A stretch of 64,000 nt of DNA from Vibrio lentus (GTDB lineage: Bacteria > Pseudomonadota > Gammaproteobacteria > Enterobacterales > Vibrionaceae): the NCBI RefSeq assembly GCF_002875945.1, contig NZ_MCZK01000102.1, forward strand, positions 154,173 through 218,172. The letters are read 5' to 3'. Of the stretch, positions 8,718-16,485 are shown one piece after another. The notes under the pieces are model-generated. The model was not told the DNA's origin and did no database searches. It was given only the letters and a program-made list of their open reading frames with translations. Positions within the stretch are counted from its first letter, which is position 1, and every line of letters begins with the position of its first letter. Made by a program: the position numbers and the translations under genes.

Positions 8718-9743
8718 TTAGCCTTGCATGGATGTGAGTAACTCCATCATGTCTTTTGAACTGATGTTTTTCTTATGTCTAACTACGGCGTCAATCATCA
8801 ACTCTAGATTACCTGCCGAGATGTAATCACTGAGTACATCGTTAAATCTCTCTTGAATTTCATCACTCGCATATAAATGGTCAGGAATAAAAAATAAAAA
8901 CTGACTTCCGCTACTACGGAATGAAATTGTGCTTTCAGGAATCTTGTCGGTCAGAGACTTAGCAGCAGAACTCACCACGAGATCTCCATATTCAAGTCCA
9001 TACTTTTGATTAATTTCGCTTAAATTTCTGATACGTACGAAATAAAGGTCGAAGTTATTGTCTTTCGGGTAGTTGTTTTTAACGAACTTCATTAACGACA
9101 CTCGATTTCGAAAGCCTGTGATGAAATCGGTTGAGTAAAGCTTCCTTTTAATAGAGAAGTCCATATAGAAAATGATGCCGGTCATCACCAAGATCACAAC
9201 AAGAAAAACACTACTGATTCGATGCACTACGACTAATTTATCAACCATTGAGGTGTTTTCTTCAATGACAGGGCTTTGTAATCGAAATTTTTCGTTAATA
9301 AAATCTACAAGTGTGTGATAACAAATATCAACTTTCTTCTGCAAAGACTCCTTAGGTAGGACCCCTTGACTGACTAGCTTTATGGAAGATTCCAAGCTCT
9401 TAAACTTCTCAAATTCCGCGGTAAAATAAGGCTTAAAGTTAGCTGACTTAATGAAATTGGAAGACTCGTTACTATTAATCAATATATCAAAACGGCTCCA
9501 AGTAATATCGTATGCTAGCCACAACTTATCATAATCAATGGTTTCAGAACGGCTTACCATTAAGAAGTTGGCATATTCTTTTACCAATTGAAAGACGAAC
9601 CAGGTCGCTTCATTTTGTCTATTTGAAAAACTCTTATTGATATCGTTAATACGGGTAACACTATAGATATTAACGGTCAGTACCACTGCTGCCAGAGATA
9701 ACACAGCGATTTTAATAGCAGTCAATGACAGCAGCTTTTTCAT
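8718..9743 (-). CDS. Membrane protein with degenerate GGDEF domain
   Basis: A 341-residue protein: TM1 about residues 8-27, a periplasmic helical region 30-170, TM2 about 174-194, and a shortened GGDEF-like domain 205-335. The domain entry DFITGFRNRVSLMKF (206-220) matches the usual DxLTGLxNR. The signature position reads SGSQF (278-282) instead of GGDEF, so cyclase activity is not expected; it may bind a nucleotide, a partner or nothing. It follows the molybdopterin-domain gene by nine bases, suggesting one operon in which a periplasmic redox protein is tied to a membrane signalling protein. Confidence 0.8.
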   Translation of the reverse strand: MKKLLSLTAIKIAVLSLAAVVLTVNIYSVTRINDINKSFSNRQNEATWFVFQLVKEYANFLMVSRSETIDYDKLWLAYDITWSRFDILINSNESSNFIKSANFKPYFTAEFEKFKSLESSIKLVSQGVLPKESLQKKVDICYHTLVDFINEKFRLQSPVIEENTSMVDKLVVVHRISSVFLVVILVMTGIIFYMDFSIKRKLYSTDFITGFRNRVSLMKFVKNNYPKDNNFDLYFVRIRNLSEINQKYGLEYGDLVVSSAAKSLTDKIPESTISFRSSGSQFLFFIPDHLYASDEIQERFNDVLSDYISAGNLELMIDAVVRHKKNISSKDMMELLTSMQG

Positions 9744-9752
9744 AGTAAACCC

Positions 9753-10208
9753 TTACAAATGAATATCGCGTATCTGCCAAATCATCTTGGCATGGAAGTC
9801 TGTGTTATCAATCTCAGGAGTCGAAGAAAGTGGGTAAATCAACCAATACGGTCCCTTATCCCTAACAGACATAAACTGGCCATTTTGTTTTATCGCAATG
9901 ATCGGCTGATAATCATCAAAGTCTTCTTTAGGTACAGCGATCTTGTAGTCATTCAAAGCAACAAAAGTGACTTGTGATGAAATGGGTAAGTCCATTGTTT
10001 CAAGCACGGTTTGTAAAGTCACACCGCTATAAACCAACTCTCCATCAACCCAAGGTAACGACGTGGTAATTTCTTTTTGAGGGAGCAATAACAGCTGTTC
10101 TCTACTTAATTGATGTTTTTGCCCTAAGTGGTCGAATACGGTGAGTTCCGATGTCGCGAAAATAGAAAATGAACACAGTGAAAGTATAAACAGAAGTGCA
10201 GTTCGCAT
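9753..10208 (-). CDS. Periplasmic molybdopterin-binding (SUOX-like) domain protein
   Basis: A 151-residue protein with a signal peptide (about residues 1-18, ending IFA) and a short oxidoreductase molybdopterin-binding-like domain. The order TVFDHLGQKHQLSREQLLLLP, then YSGVTLQTVLE, then a C-terminal RDKGPYWLIYPL resembles the small stand-alone members of that family in Vibrio and relatives. The conserved cysteine that binds Mo in sulfite oxidase is not seen, so it may not be an enzyme. ATG at 10208 has GGAG just upstream; an ATG at 10220 is in frame. It is the first gene of a pair with the degenerate GGDEF protein. Confidence 0.75.
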   Translation of the reverse strand: MRTALLFILSLCSFSIFATSELTVFDHLGQKHQLSREQLLLLPQKEITTSLPWVDGELVYSGVTLQTVLETMDLPISSQVTFVALNDYKIAVPKEDFDDYQPIIAIKQNGQFMSVRDKGPYWLIYPLSSTPEIDNTDFHAKMIWQIRDIHL

Positions 10209-10229
10209 TTTAAACTCCATTTTAAAAGG

Positions 10230-10527
10230 TCACTTATCTGAGTCTAGTTCATATTCCTCATTTAATTGGTGTAAGTCGCTCGCTAATTTCAGTCCACCTA
10301 CCACGTTTCTTCTATATTCAATGAAATCCCATAATCCTCGGTTTACCGTGCTATTGACGTCGCTCAATTTAAATAAAAACGGCTTTTTTATGGCTAACAA
10401 GTAATCCAATTCCCGTGATGAATACGTAGTGACCAATAAAATTGACAATAAAAATGAGTAACTGAGTAGCGAGAACGCTTATGCATGCATAACCTTTACA
10501 CCAAGGTGGGTGTTTTCTGAGGATCAT
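10230..10527 (-). pseudogene. Possible frameshifted small membrane-protein gene
   Basis: Two overlapping reverse-strand reading frames look like one broken gene. From ATG 10527 a 52-residue frame has a membrane helix (ISVLATQLLIFIVNFIGHY) and stops at 10369. A second frame, open from about 10448 to 10230 without any ATG, encodes a protein-like charged tail (LSDVNSTVNRGLWDFIEYRR). Joining them by one frameshift within 10369-10448 would give about 100 residues. No family is recognised, and either piece could be chance. Confidence 0.25.
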
Positions 10528-10564
10528 CAAGCACTCGCTCTTTTCTTCAATAAGGGAATCAGTA

Positions 10565-10960
10565 ATGAGATTAAATAAGCAAAAGTTTAACCCCATAACC
10601 GCACTTTCCATTCTGCTAATGACGGCTGTCATGAATCCAGTTTATGCAGAATCAAGCGATGAGCAATTCGAACTAGGAAAACAAAAAGCCAAGGTGTGTA
10701 TGACTTGCCATGGCGTTAATGGTATCTCAACGCAAGATCCCTACCCTAACCTTCGCGGTCAAAAGGTGGGTTATCTCATCTCTTCTTTAAAAGACTATCA
10801 AACAAGGGAGAGAACCAGCGGTTTAGCGATCCTCATGCAACAACAAGCCGATACGCTCTCAGACCAAGACATCCGCGATATCTCCTACTTCTATTCAATG
10901 CTCGGCAATGAATCAAATTCAGATAGCGACTCAAAATCAGACAGCAGTTCAAAACTGTAG
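10565..10960 (+). CDS. Secreted monohaem class I cytochrome c (c553/c4-like)
   Basis: A 131-residue protein with a signal peptide (about 1-28, ending PVYA), one CMTCHG haem site (Cys45, Cys48, His49) and the usual class I layout: LRGQKVGYLISSLKDYQ and an ISYFYSML C-terminal helix. A likely axial Met is in AILMQQQA. The tail is Ser/Asp rich. It lies 15 bases before ccoN on the same strand and is likely a soluble electron donor to the cbb3 oxidase encoded next. Confidence 0.9.
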   Translation: MRLNKQKFNPITALSILLMTAVMNPVYAESSDEQFELGKQKAKVCMTCHGVNGISTQDPYPNLRGQKVGYLISSLKDYQTRERTSGLAILMQQQADTLSDQDIRDISYFYSMLGNESNSDSDSKSDSSSKL

Positions 10961-10975
10961 GCAAGGAGCCTTGTT

Positions 10976-12412
10976 ATGGAACAAGTGACAACGCAGTACA
11001 GCATTAAAGTCGTGAGATACTTTATCATCGCCTCTTTAATCTGGGCTTTTGTGGGTATGATCATCGGCGTGATCCTCGCCGCTCAATTGTATTGGCCTGT
11101 ACTCAATTTCGATTCTCAATATTTCCAATTTGGACGTCTTCGTCCATTGCATACCTCGGGCGTTATTTACGGGTTTGTGGTCAATATTTTAATGGGTACG
11201 TCACTCTACATTGCCCAACGAACGGGTCATTGCGGGCTGTTCAACAAAAGTTTGTCATGGATGGTCTTTTGGGGATGGCAATTTATTCTGTTACTTGCGG
11301 TCGTTTCCTTACCCGCGGGTCACACCAGCTCAAAAGAGTATGCAGAACTTGAATGGCCAATCGACTTAATGATTGTGTTGGTTTGGGTGCTCTATGCAGT
11401 GTTGTTCTTTGGCACCCTTGCCAAGAGAAAAGTGAGCCATATCTTCGTGGCCAACTGGTTTTTTGCTGCTTTCATTATCGTTGTTGCCATGATTTTCATT
11501 GTGAACAATCTTGCGATGCCGGTCTCGGCCATGAAGTCTTACTCTGTATTCGCAGGCGCTCAAGATGCGATTGTTCAATGGTGGTGGGGGCATAATGCCG
11601 TCGGTTTCTTACTGACTGCTGGTGTGATTGGTATGAACTACTATTTCATACCCAAAGCGGCCGATCGACCTATCTATTCCTACCGTTTGTCTGTCATCCA
11701 TTTCTGGGGCTTGGTCGGCTTTTACACGTGGGCCGGAACGCACCACTTAGTTTATTCTTCCGTTCCCATCTGGATTCAAAACATCGGAATCGTGATGTCG
11801 TTGATATTATGGCTCCCTTCCTGGGCCGGTGCGTTCAATAGCGCAATGACCCTGCTTCAAAACAAAGAAAAGCTGAAGTCCGACTACATTCTTTTATTCT
11901 TTTTCTCAGCGATTCTTTACTACTGCTTGGCGACATTCGAAGGCCCGCTACTTGCTATTCGCTGGTTCAACATGGTGGCGCACAACACCGAATGGATAAT
12001 CGGTCACGTACATTCCGCAGCACTCGGATGGGTAGGAATGTCAGGGATAGCGGTTTTTTACTATTTCATTCCGCGCTTGTGGGGCCAAACCGAACTCTGG
12101 TCACGACGTCTCATTAAATGGCACTTCTGGCTTGCTCATGCTGGCGTGGCGATTTATGCGATCGCACTTTGGGTCGCAGGTATTGGTGAAGGTTATATGT
12201 GGCTCGCTCAAAATGAAAATGGCGAACTGATTTACAGTTTTGTAGAAGCGATGGACTTCAAAGCACCTTGGTTGTTCTTACGATTCTTTGGCGGTGCGCT
12301 GTTTGTTCTGGGTTTATTCCTAATGGCATTTAACTTATTTAAGACCGTTCGTATGCCAGTAACACTTGATGCTAAACACGCTTATAGCGAAGGAGGCTTA
12401 AATGATGAGTAA
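10976..12412 (+). CDS. ccoN: cbb3-type cytochrome c oxidase subunit I
   Basis: The 478-residue catalytic subunit, of normal CcoN length with about twelve membrane helices. The metal ligands are in place: His59 for low-spin haem b (RLRPLHTSG), His206 for CuB (WWWGHNAVG), the Tyr222/223 pair in GMNYYFIPK that carries the cross-linked Tyr of cbb3 enzymes, His256-His257 for CuB (AGTHHLVY), and His344/His346 for haem b3 and haem b (IIGHVHSAALGW). It reduces oxygen to water at high affinity and pumps protons. It overlaps ccoO by several bases. Confidence 0.97.
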   Translation: MEQVTTQYSIKVVRYFIIASLIWAFVGMIIGVILAAQLYWPVLNFDSQYFQFGRLRPLHTSGVIYGFVVNILMGTSLYIAQRTGHCGLFNKSLSWMVFWGWQFILLLAVVSLPAGHTSSKEYAELEWPIDLMIVLVWVLYAVLFFGTLAKRKVSHIFVANWFFAAFIIVVAMIFIVNNLAMPVSAMKSYSVFAGAQDAIVQWWWGHNAVGFLLTAGVIGMNYYFIPKAADRPIYSYRLSVIHFWGLVGFYTWAGTHHLVYSSVPIWIQNIGIVMSLILWLPSWAGAFNSAMTLLQNKEKLKSDYILLFFFSAILYYCLATFEGPLLAIRWFNMVAHNTEWIIGHVHSAALGWVGMSGIAVFYYFIPRLWGQTELWSRRLIKWHFWLAHAGVAIYAIALWVAGIGEGYMWLAQNENGELIYSFVEAMDFKAPWLFLRFFGGALFVLGLFLMAFNLFKTVRMPVTLDAKHAYSEGGLNDE

Positions 12413-13016
12413 AGACTTTACGCATTCAATCGTCATTTTAATTGTGACTACCGTTGTCGTCGCCTCCTTCTCTCTGTTGGTTTGGGTAGTGCCAAGCATT
12501 GTCCGTGGGGATGATATCGCCAAGGGCAGCTTAGCGATGCCGCTCACACCTATTGAGTTAGCAGGACGAGACATCTACATCAGTGAAGGCTGTCATGTGT
12601 GTCATACGCAAATGGTTCGCCCTATAGAACCGGAAGTGAAACGAAATGGTCGTCCGAACAAAGAAGCAGACGATATATACGAGTTTCCTAACTTGTGGGG
12701 TTCTAAACGCACGGGGCCAGATCTAACTAACTTAGGCCGCAAATACTCAGACCAATGGCACGCTATTCATCTAATTGACCCTCGAAAAGTCGTACCTACA
12801 TCGATCATGCCCGCCTACCCTTGGTTATTTGAACAGACACTGTCAGGCGACGATATAAGTGACAATATGGAAACCCTCCGCATACTCGGCGTGCCTTATA
12901 CCGACCAAGAAATTGGTGACGCTCGATTACAAGTAAGAGGAAAAACCAAAGGTGAAGCTCTGATCCGCTATCTACAAAGCCTTGGTAAAGATACGTCACA
13001 GGAGGTATCACAATGA
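12402..13016 (+). CDS. ccoO: cbb3-type cytochrome c oxidase subunit II, monohaem
   Basis: A 204-residue CcoO with an N-terminal membrane anchor (about 9-30) and a periplasmic domain carrying CHVCH (Cys64, Cys67, His68) in the typical context YISEGCHVCHTQMVRP. The probable axial Met is in TSIMPAYPWL. It passes electrons from CcoP to CcoN. Start codons at 12402 and 12405 both overlap the ccoN stop, and its own stop overlaps the ccoP start, indicating tight translational coupling. No ccoQ lies between. Confidence 0.96.
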   Translation: MMSKDFTHSIVILIVTTVVVASFSLLVWVVPSIVRGDDIAKGSLAMPLTPIELAGRDIYISEGCHVCHTQMVRPIEPEVKRNGRPNKEADDIYEFPNLWGSKRTGPDLTNLGRKYSDQWHAIHLIDPRKVVPTSIMPAYPWLFEQTLSGDDISDNMETLRILGVPYTDQEIGDARLQVRGKTKGEALIRYLQSLGKDTSQEVSQ

Positions 13017-15169
13017 GCACATTTTGGAATCTATGGGCGGTAATTTTAACCTTAATTTTCTTCGTTCTTATGGTGTCCGTTGTCGTTAAATACTGGCGTA
13101 GCAATCACCAAGCCGATCAAGACCATACCCTTGGCACTTTTGATGGGATTGAGGAAAAAGACGCGCCACCGCCAAAACTACTCTTTGTTAGCTATGCTAT
13201 TGCCTTCTTAATGTCTGCAGGCTATTTAGTCCTTTACCCCGGATTAGGGGAATGGGAAGGTTTAGTCGACTGGCAACAAAGCGACGATAAACTCAGTTCA
13301 CCCAGCACAACGTTAAACGAGCAATTCTCACAAACAACGGAGACCACCCTCGAAGGGTTGTCTGGCATACCCGAAATAGTGAATAGCGGACAGATCTTGT
13401 TCCAAACTCACTGCGCGGCTTGTCATCGTGACAACGCTCAAGGTCAGAAACACTTCCCTAACCTTATTGATCAAGAGTGGCTATATGGCGGCAGTGATGA
13501 AGCGATCATTCACTCGATAGCCAAAGGGCGAAATGGTGCGATGCCAGGTTGGAGCGAAATAATGCGCCCAGACGAAGTGGCTAAGGTTTCTTATTACTTA
13601 GCCTCACTTAATCAACGTCATACCGATGTGCCAGAGGTAAAAGTTAAAGTCGGTAAAGAGCTGTTTGTAAAATACTGTTCCTCTTGTCACGCCGATGGTT
13701 CTATCGCGAATCCGGCGATTGGCGTCCCTGACCTTTCAGATGATATCTGGCTGCACGGAGGGAGTATTGAAGAGATACAACACACCATCAACAAAGGCTT
13801 GAACAACCTCATGCCTGCGTTCGATAAACAGCTTACGGAGAACGAGATACTCGCACTGGGTGCTTACATTCGACATGCGGGCTCAGAGCAGCAACAAAGA
13901 CTCGCGAACCTAGAAGCTCAGTCCGTTGAACGTGGTGAATACCTCGCTTATGCCGGTGACTGCGTTGCATGTCATAGTGCCGAAGGTGGCGAACCTTTTG
14001 CTGGTGGCTTGCCGTTCGTGACCCCTTTCGGCACTGTCTACTCAACCAATATTACGCCACACACAACGGAAGGTATAGGGACCTACGACTTTGAAGACTT
14101 CCGAGCTGCGCTAGTCGCCGGCAAGGGTAAGAACGGCTATCTATACCCTGCTATGCCGTACACGTCATATCAGTATCTTACTGACCAAGACATGGTCGAC
14201 TTGTGGGAATACATGCAGTCAATCACCGCTGTGCCTCGTCGCAATGATGATAACAGCATGATGTTTCCATCGAACATTCGTCTAGGGCTACTTGGTTGGA
14301 ATATTGTGTTCATGGACACAGACCCAGTCGATTATCAAGTACCTGAGGAACTCACAGATAAGGTCGACAACGTTGAGAAATGGCAACAAGGTAAATACTG
14401 GGTTGCGGGTCTAGGTCACTGTTCTGAGTGCCACACGCCACGAAACATTGCCCAAGCTCTGATACCAGAACGTATTTTCCAAGGTAACTTAATTGATGGT
14501 TGGAACGCGCCCGATATCACGGCCAATGAGTTGTATATCGATGGTTGGGATGAGGCGACACTCACCGACTTCTTACACACAGGTCACTCAGACAAAGGGA
14601 CGGCTTTTGCGGGCATGGCAGACGTAGTGAAAAACAGCCTAAGTTTGATGACGCGTGAAGATATCGAGTCGATGTCCTACTACCTACTCAGTGGTGATAT
14701 CAACAACACCATCAGCAGTGACGCCGTTCCGTTGCAGCCTAAAGGGTTTGATGAAGACTCTTACGCGACTGACATTTATGCCACTTACCGCCAAACGTGT
14801 GGGGCCTGCCATGGTGACGATGGTAAGGGGCGAGACCCTATCGCGCCGACATTGTTGAACAACGGCATCATCATGCACAGTGACCCATTCAACACCATCG
14901 CGGTAACCGTGCGCGGTCTACAACCCACCTATCTCGACAAAGACAGAAACTTCATGCCAATGGCAAGCTTTGAAGATGTCTTGTCGGATCAAAGACTGGC
15001 TGAGTTGATCACCTTCGTGCGATTGCACCTTGGAGATAGAGAAGAGCCAGTGACGGCAGAGCACGTGCGAGAAGTAAGAGAAACGCTTGAAGCTGCAGGT
15101 TACGCTGGAGGGTTACACACCACACCTGAAATGTACGAAAGTCGAGATAAGAACATCAACATTCGTTAG
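13013..15169 (+). CDS. ccoP: CcoP fused to a triheme cytochrome c (five-haem subunit III)
   Basis: At 718 residues it is more than twice the usual CcoP length. Residues 1-290 are a complete CcoP: TM about 5-27, the hallmark GTFDGIEEKDAPPP (41-54), TM about 57-75, YLVLYPGLG, then two haem sites CAACH (134-138) and CSSCH (222-226). Residues about 305-675 add a triheme module like the cytochrome subunit of membrane alcohol and gluconate dehydrogenases: RGEYLAYAGDCVACH (haem at 317-321), PFAGGLPFVTPFG, YSTNITPHT, LYPAMPYTSY, then CSECH (470-474) and CGACH (596-600). I infer an oxidase that takes electrons directly from a periplasmic dehydrogenase or an extra donor. The reading frame is continuous. 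Confidence 0.95.
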   Translation: MSTFWNLWAVILTLIFFVLMVSVVVKYWRSNHQADQDHTLGTFDGIEEKDAPPPKLLFVSYAIAFLMSAGYLVLYPGLGEWEGLVDWQQSDDKLSSPSTTLNEQFSQTTETTLEGLSGIPEIVNSGQILFQTHCAACHRDNAQGQKHFPNLIDQEWLYGGSDEAIIHSIAKGRNGAMPGWSEIMRPDEVAKVSYYLASLNQRHTDVPEVKVKVGKELFVKYCSSCHADGSIANPAIGVPDLSDDIWLHGGSIEEIQHTINKGLNNLMPAFDKQLTENEILALGAYIRHAGSEQQQRLANLEAQSVERGEYLAYAGDCVACHSAEGGEPFAGGLPFVTPFGTVYSTNITPHTTEGIGTYDFEDFRAALVAGKGKNGYLYPAMPYTSYQYLTDQDMVDLWEYMQSITAVPRRNDDNSMMFPSNIRLGLLGWNIVFMDTDPVDYQVPEELTDKVDNVEKWQQGKYWVAGLGHCSECHTPRNIAQALIPERIFQGNLIDGWNAPDITANELYIDGWDEATLTDFLHTGHSDKGTAFAGMADVVKNSLSLMTREDIESMSYYLLSGDINNTISSDAVPLQPKGFDEDSYATDIYATYRQTCGACHGDDGKGRDPIAPTLLNNGIIMHSDPFNTIAVTVRGLQPTYLDKDRNFMPMASFEDVLSDQRLAELITFVRLHLGDREEPVTAEHVREVRETLEAAGYAGGLHTTPEMYESRDKNINIR

Positions 15170-15187
15170 TCGACAAACAGACCAAGC

Positions 15188-15222
15188 AGGAGGCCAAATT
15201 CAGGCCTCCTCTTTGTTTTTTA
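15188..15222 (+). terminator. Terminator of the cbb3 operon
   Basis: A perfect 8-bp GC-rich stem (AGGAGGCC / GGCCTCCT) with a 7-nt loop is followed by CTTTGTTTTTT. Confidence 0.93.
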
Positions 15223-15320
15223 ATAGAGCGGGTTTTTAATAGAACAGTTTTTAATAGAACGCTCTCCAATACAACGGTGTTTTAGTACAGACGAGCTTTG
15301 ATACAACCGTGTTTTTGATA
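15215..15320. repeat. ~16-bp degenerate tandem repeat, about 7 copies
   Basis: Copies of GTTTTTAATAGAAC(N) follow directly from the terminator T-run. The first three are nearly identical and later ones drift (for example GCTTTGATACAACCGT). Confidence 0.8.
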
Positions 15321-15482
15321 TTCTAATCACACCCAATCTCGACACTTTACCCACCAAACGTTTTAACTAACTGATTACATAATAAAGTCAATTCACACAT
15401 AATGAGATCGATATCCCAGAACAAAGATGTGACTAAGTGCATAATCTTCATTATTTTATAAAGATGTACTAAGGGACCGTCT

Positions 15483-15707
15483 ATGGATACAACAACTCTC
15501 ATCTACGATACATTGGAAGGGTTATCGAGCGCAGAGCCTCAACAGCACGCTCAAATTCGCCAAAATCTATACAACCAATTAGATTTATCATTTGAGAAGC
15601 AGTTAGCCTTGTATTCAAATGTCCTAGGACCAGCCAGTGCAGGCCGTTTAACAGACCTTGAAAGTGCGGTCGTTTCTGCATGTAAGATTGTTGGTTTGAA
15701 AAAATAA
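15483..15707 (+). CDS. Small soluble protein, unknown function
   Basis: A 74-residue acidic-to-neutral protein (MDTTTLIYDTLEG...) predicted helical, with no membrane segment or signal. AGGGA lies upstream of the ATG and a perfect terminator follows at 15752, so it looks like a true monocistronic gene. No family is recognised. Confidence 0.7.
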   Translation: MDTTTLIYDTLEGLSSAEPQQHAQIRQNLYNQLDLSFEKQLALYSNVLGPASAGRLTDLESAVVSACKIVGLKK

Positions 15708-15751
15708 CCCGCCTTGGTACTGAGTATTTCTTTCTAGGAACCAAAAATTAA

Positions 15752-15782
15752 AACGCTGCGAATTCGCAGCGTTTTTTGTTTT
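15752..15782 (+). terminator. Terminator after small unknown gene
   Basis: A perfect 9-bp stem (AACGCTGCG / CGCAGCGTT) with an AATT loop is followed by TTTTTGTTTT. Confidence 0.93.
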
Positions 15783-15785
15783 CCT

Positions 15786-15887
15786 ACAACAAAGACTTTC
15801 ATACAACAAAGACTTTCATACATAAACTCAAATCTTGACTCTTAACTCCTATCCTATCCTATCCTAGCTTCTAGCTTCTAGCTTCTA
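15786..15887. repeat. Cluster of three different tandem repeats
   Basis: Two exact copies of a 17-bp unit (ACAACAAAGACTTTCAT) lie at 15786-15819. TCCTA x4 is at 15847-15866, directly joined to GCTTCTA x3 at 15867-15887. All are in one intergenic stretch after a terminator. Confidence 0.92.
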
Positions 15888-16056
15888 GCAGGCAAACCGT
15901 ATTGATAACGGTTCGCGATAAGTCCAATTCTCTCTGTTTTTCAAGTTACACGCATTCTCATTTGGTTAATCTTATGTTCCATTTTTAACAGGTGTGCAAC
16001 CTCAACAATGGCGCTAATGTTAGTAGCACGTTAACCACACATCGGATGGAAGAATC

Positions 16057-16239
16057 ATGAGAGTACTTATTGAATATACACAAACAGGCAAATACCGTGA
16101 TCATGCGTGGGAAGCACTAACAATTCGTTCGAAAGGCGAAATTCAAGCTGTGACTCCCTCTTACGCGGCTCAACTTATCGAACAGAACCGCGCCAGCTTA
16201 TCTACAACTGAGAATCAAGATATCGTCATCCAACCTTAA
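16057..16239 (+). CDS. Small protein, unknown function
   Basis: A 60-residue soluble protein (MRVLIEYTQTGKYRDHAWEA...) with predicted beta-helix-beta character. It has its own terminator at 16341. No family is recognised, but good codon use, a plausible start with GGATGGAAG upstream and a strong terminator support it as a gene. Confidence 0.65.
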   Translation: MRVLIEYTQTGKYRDHAWEALTIRSKGEIQAVTPSYAAQLIEQNRASLSTTENQDIVIQP

Positions 16240-16340
16240 TGAGTTTAGGAACTATCCCTCCCGGTTCTTAAATTCTCTGCTTTACTCGCTTTAGTTATCA
16301 ATACGATACTGAGCAAAACAGAGTTTGATGACATAAAAAA

Positions 16341-16369
16341 AACGCTGCACGGATGCAGCGTTTTCTTGT
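16341..16369 (+). terminator. Terminator after 60-residue ORF
   Basis: A perfect 9-bp stem (AACGCTGCA / TGCAGCGTT) with a CGGA loop is followed by TTCTTGTTT. The stem shares AACGCTGC with the terminator at 15752. Confidence 0.92.
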
Positions 16370-16370
16370 T

Positions 16371-16482
16371 TCTAGCGTATCTGATTTCTAACGTAGATAA
16401 CCTCTAACGTAAAGAGCTTTTGACGTAGATAACTTCTAACGTACCTAGCTTTTAACGTAGACAGCTTCCAACGTAAACCGTC
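16371..16482. repeat. 16-18-bp degenerate tandem repeat, about 7 copies
   Basis: Copies built on (T)CTAACGTAGATAACTT run from the terminator T-run at 16371 to four bases before the stop codon of the next gene. Each unit contains AACGTA or GACGTA. Confidence 0.88.
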
Positions 16483-16485
16483 TAA

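Noticed and set aside
10141..10404. 87-residue plus-strand ORF near the cbb3 promoter
   Set aside because: It overlaps the start of the molybdopterin-domain gene in antisense, has no ribosome-binding site and low-complexity Ser content.
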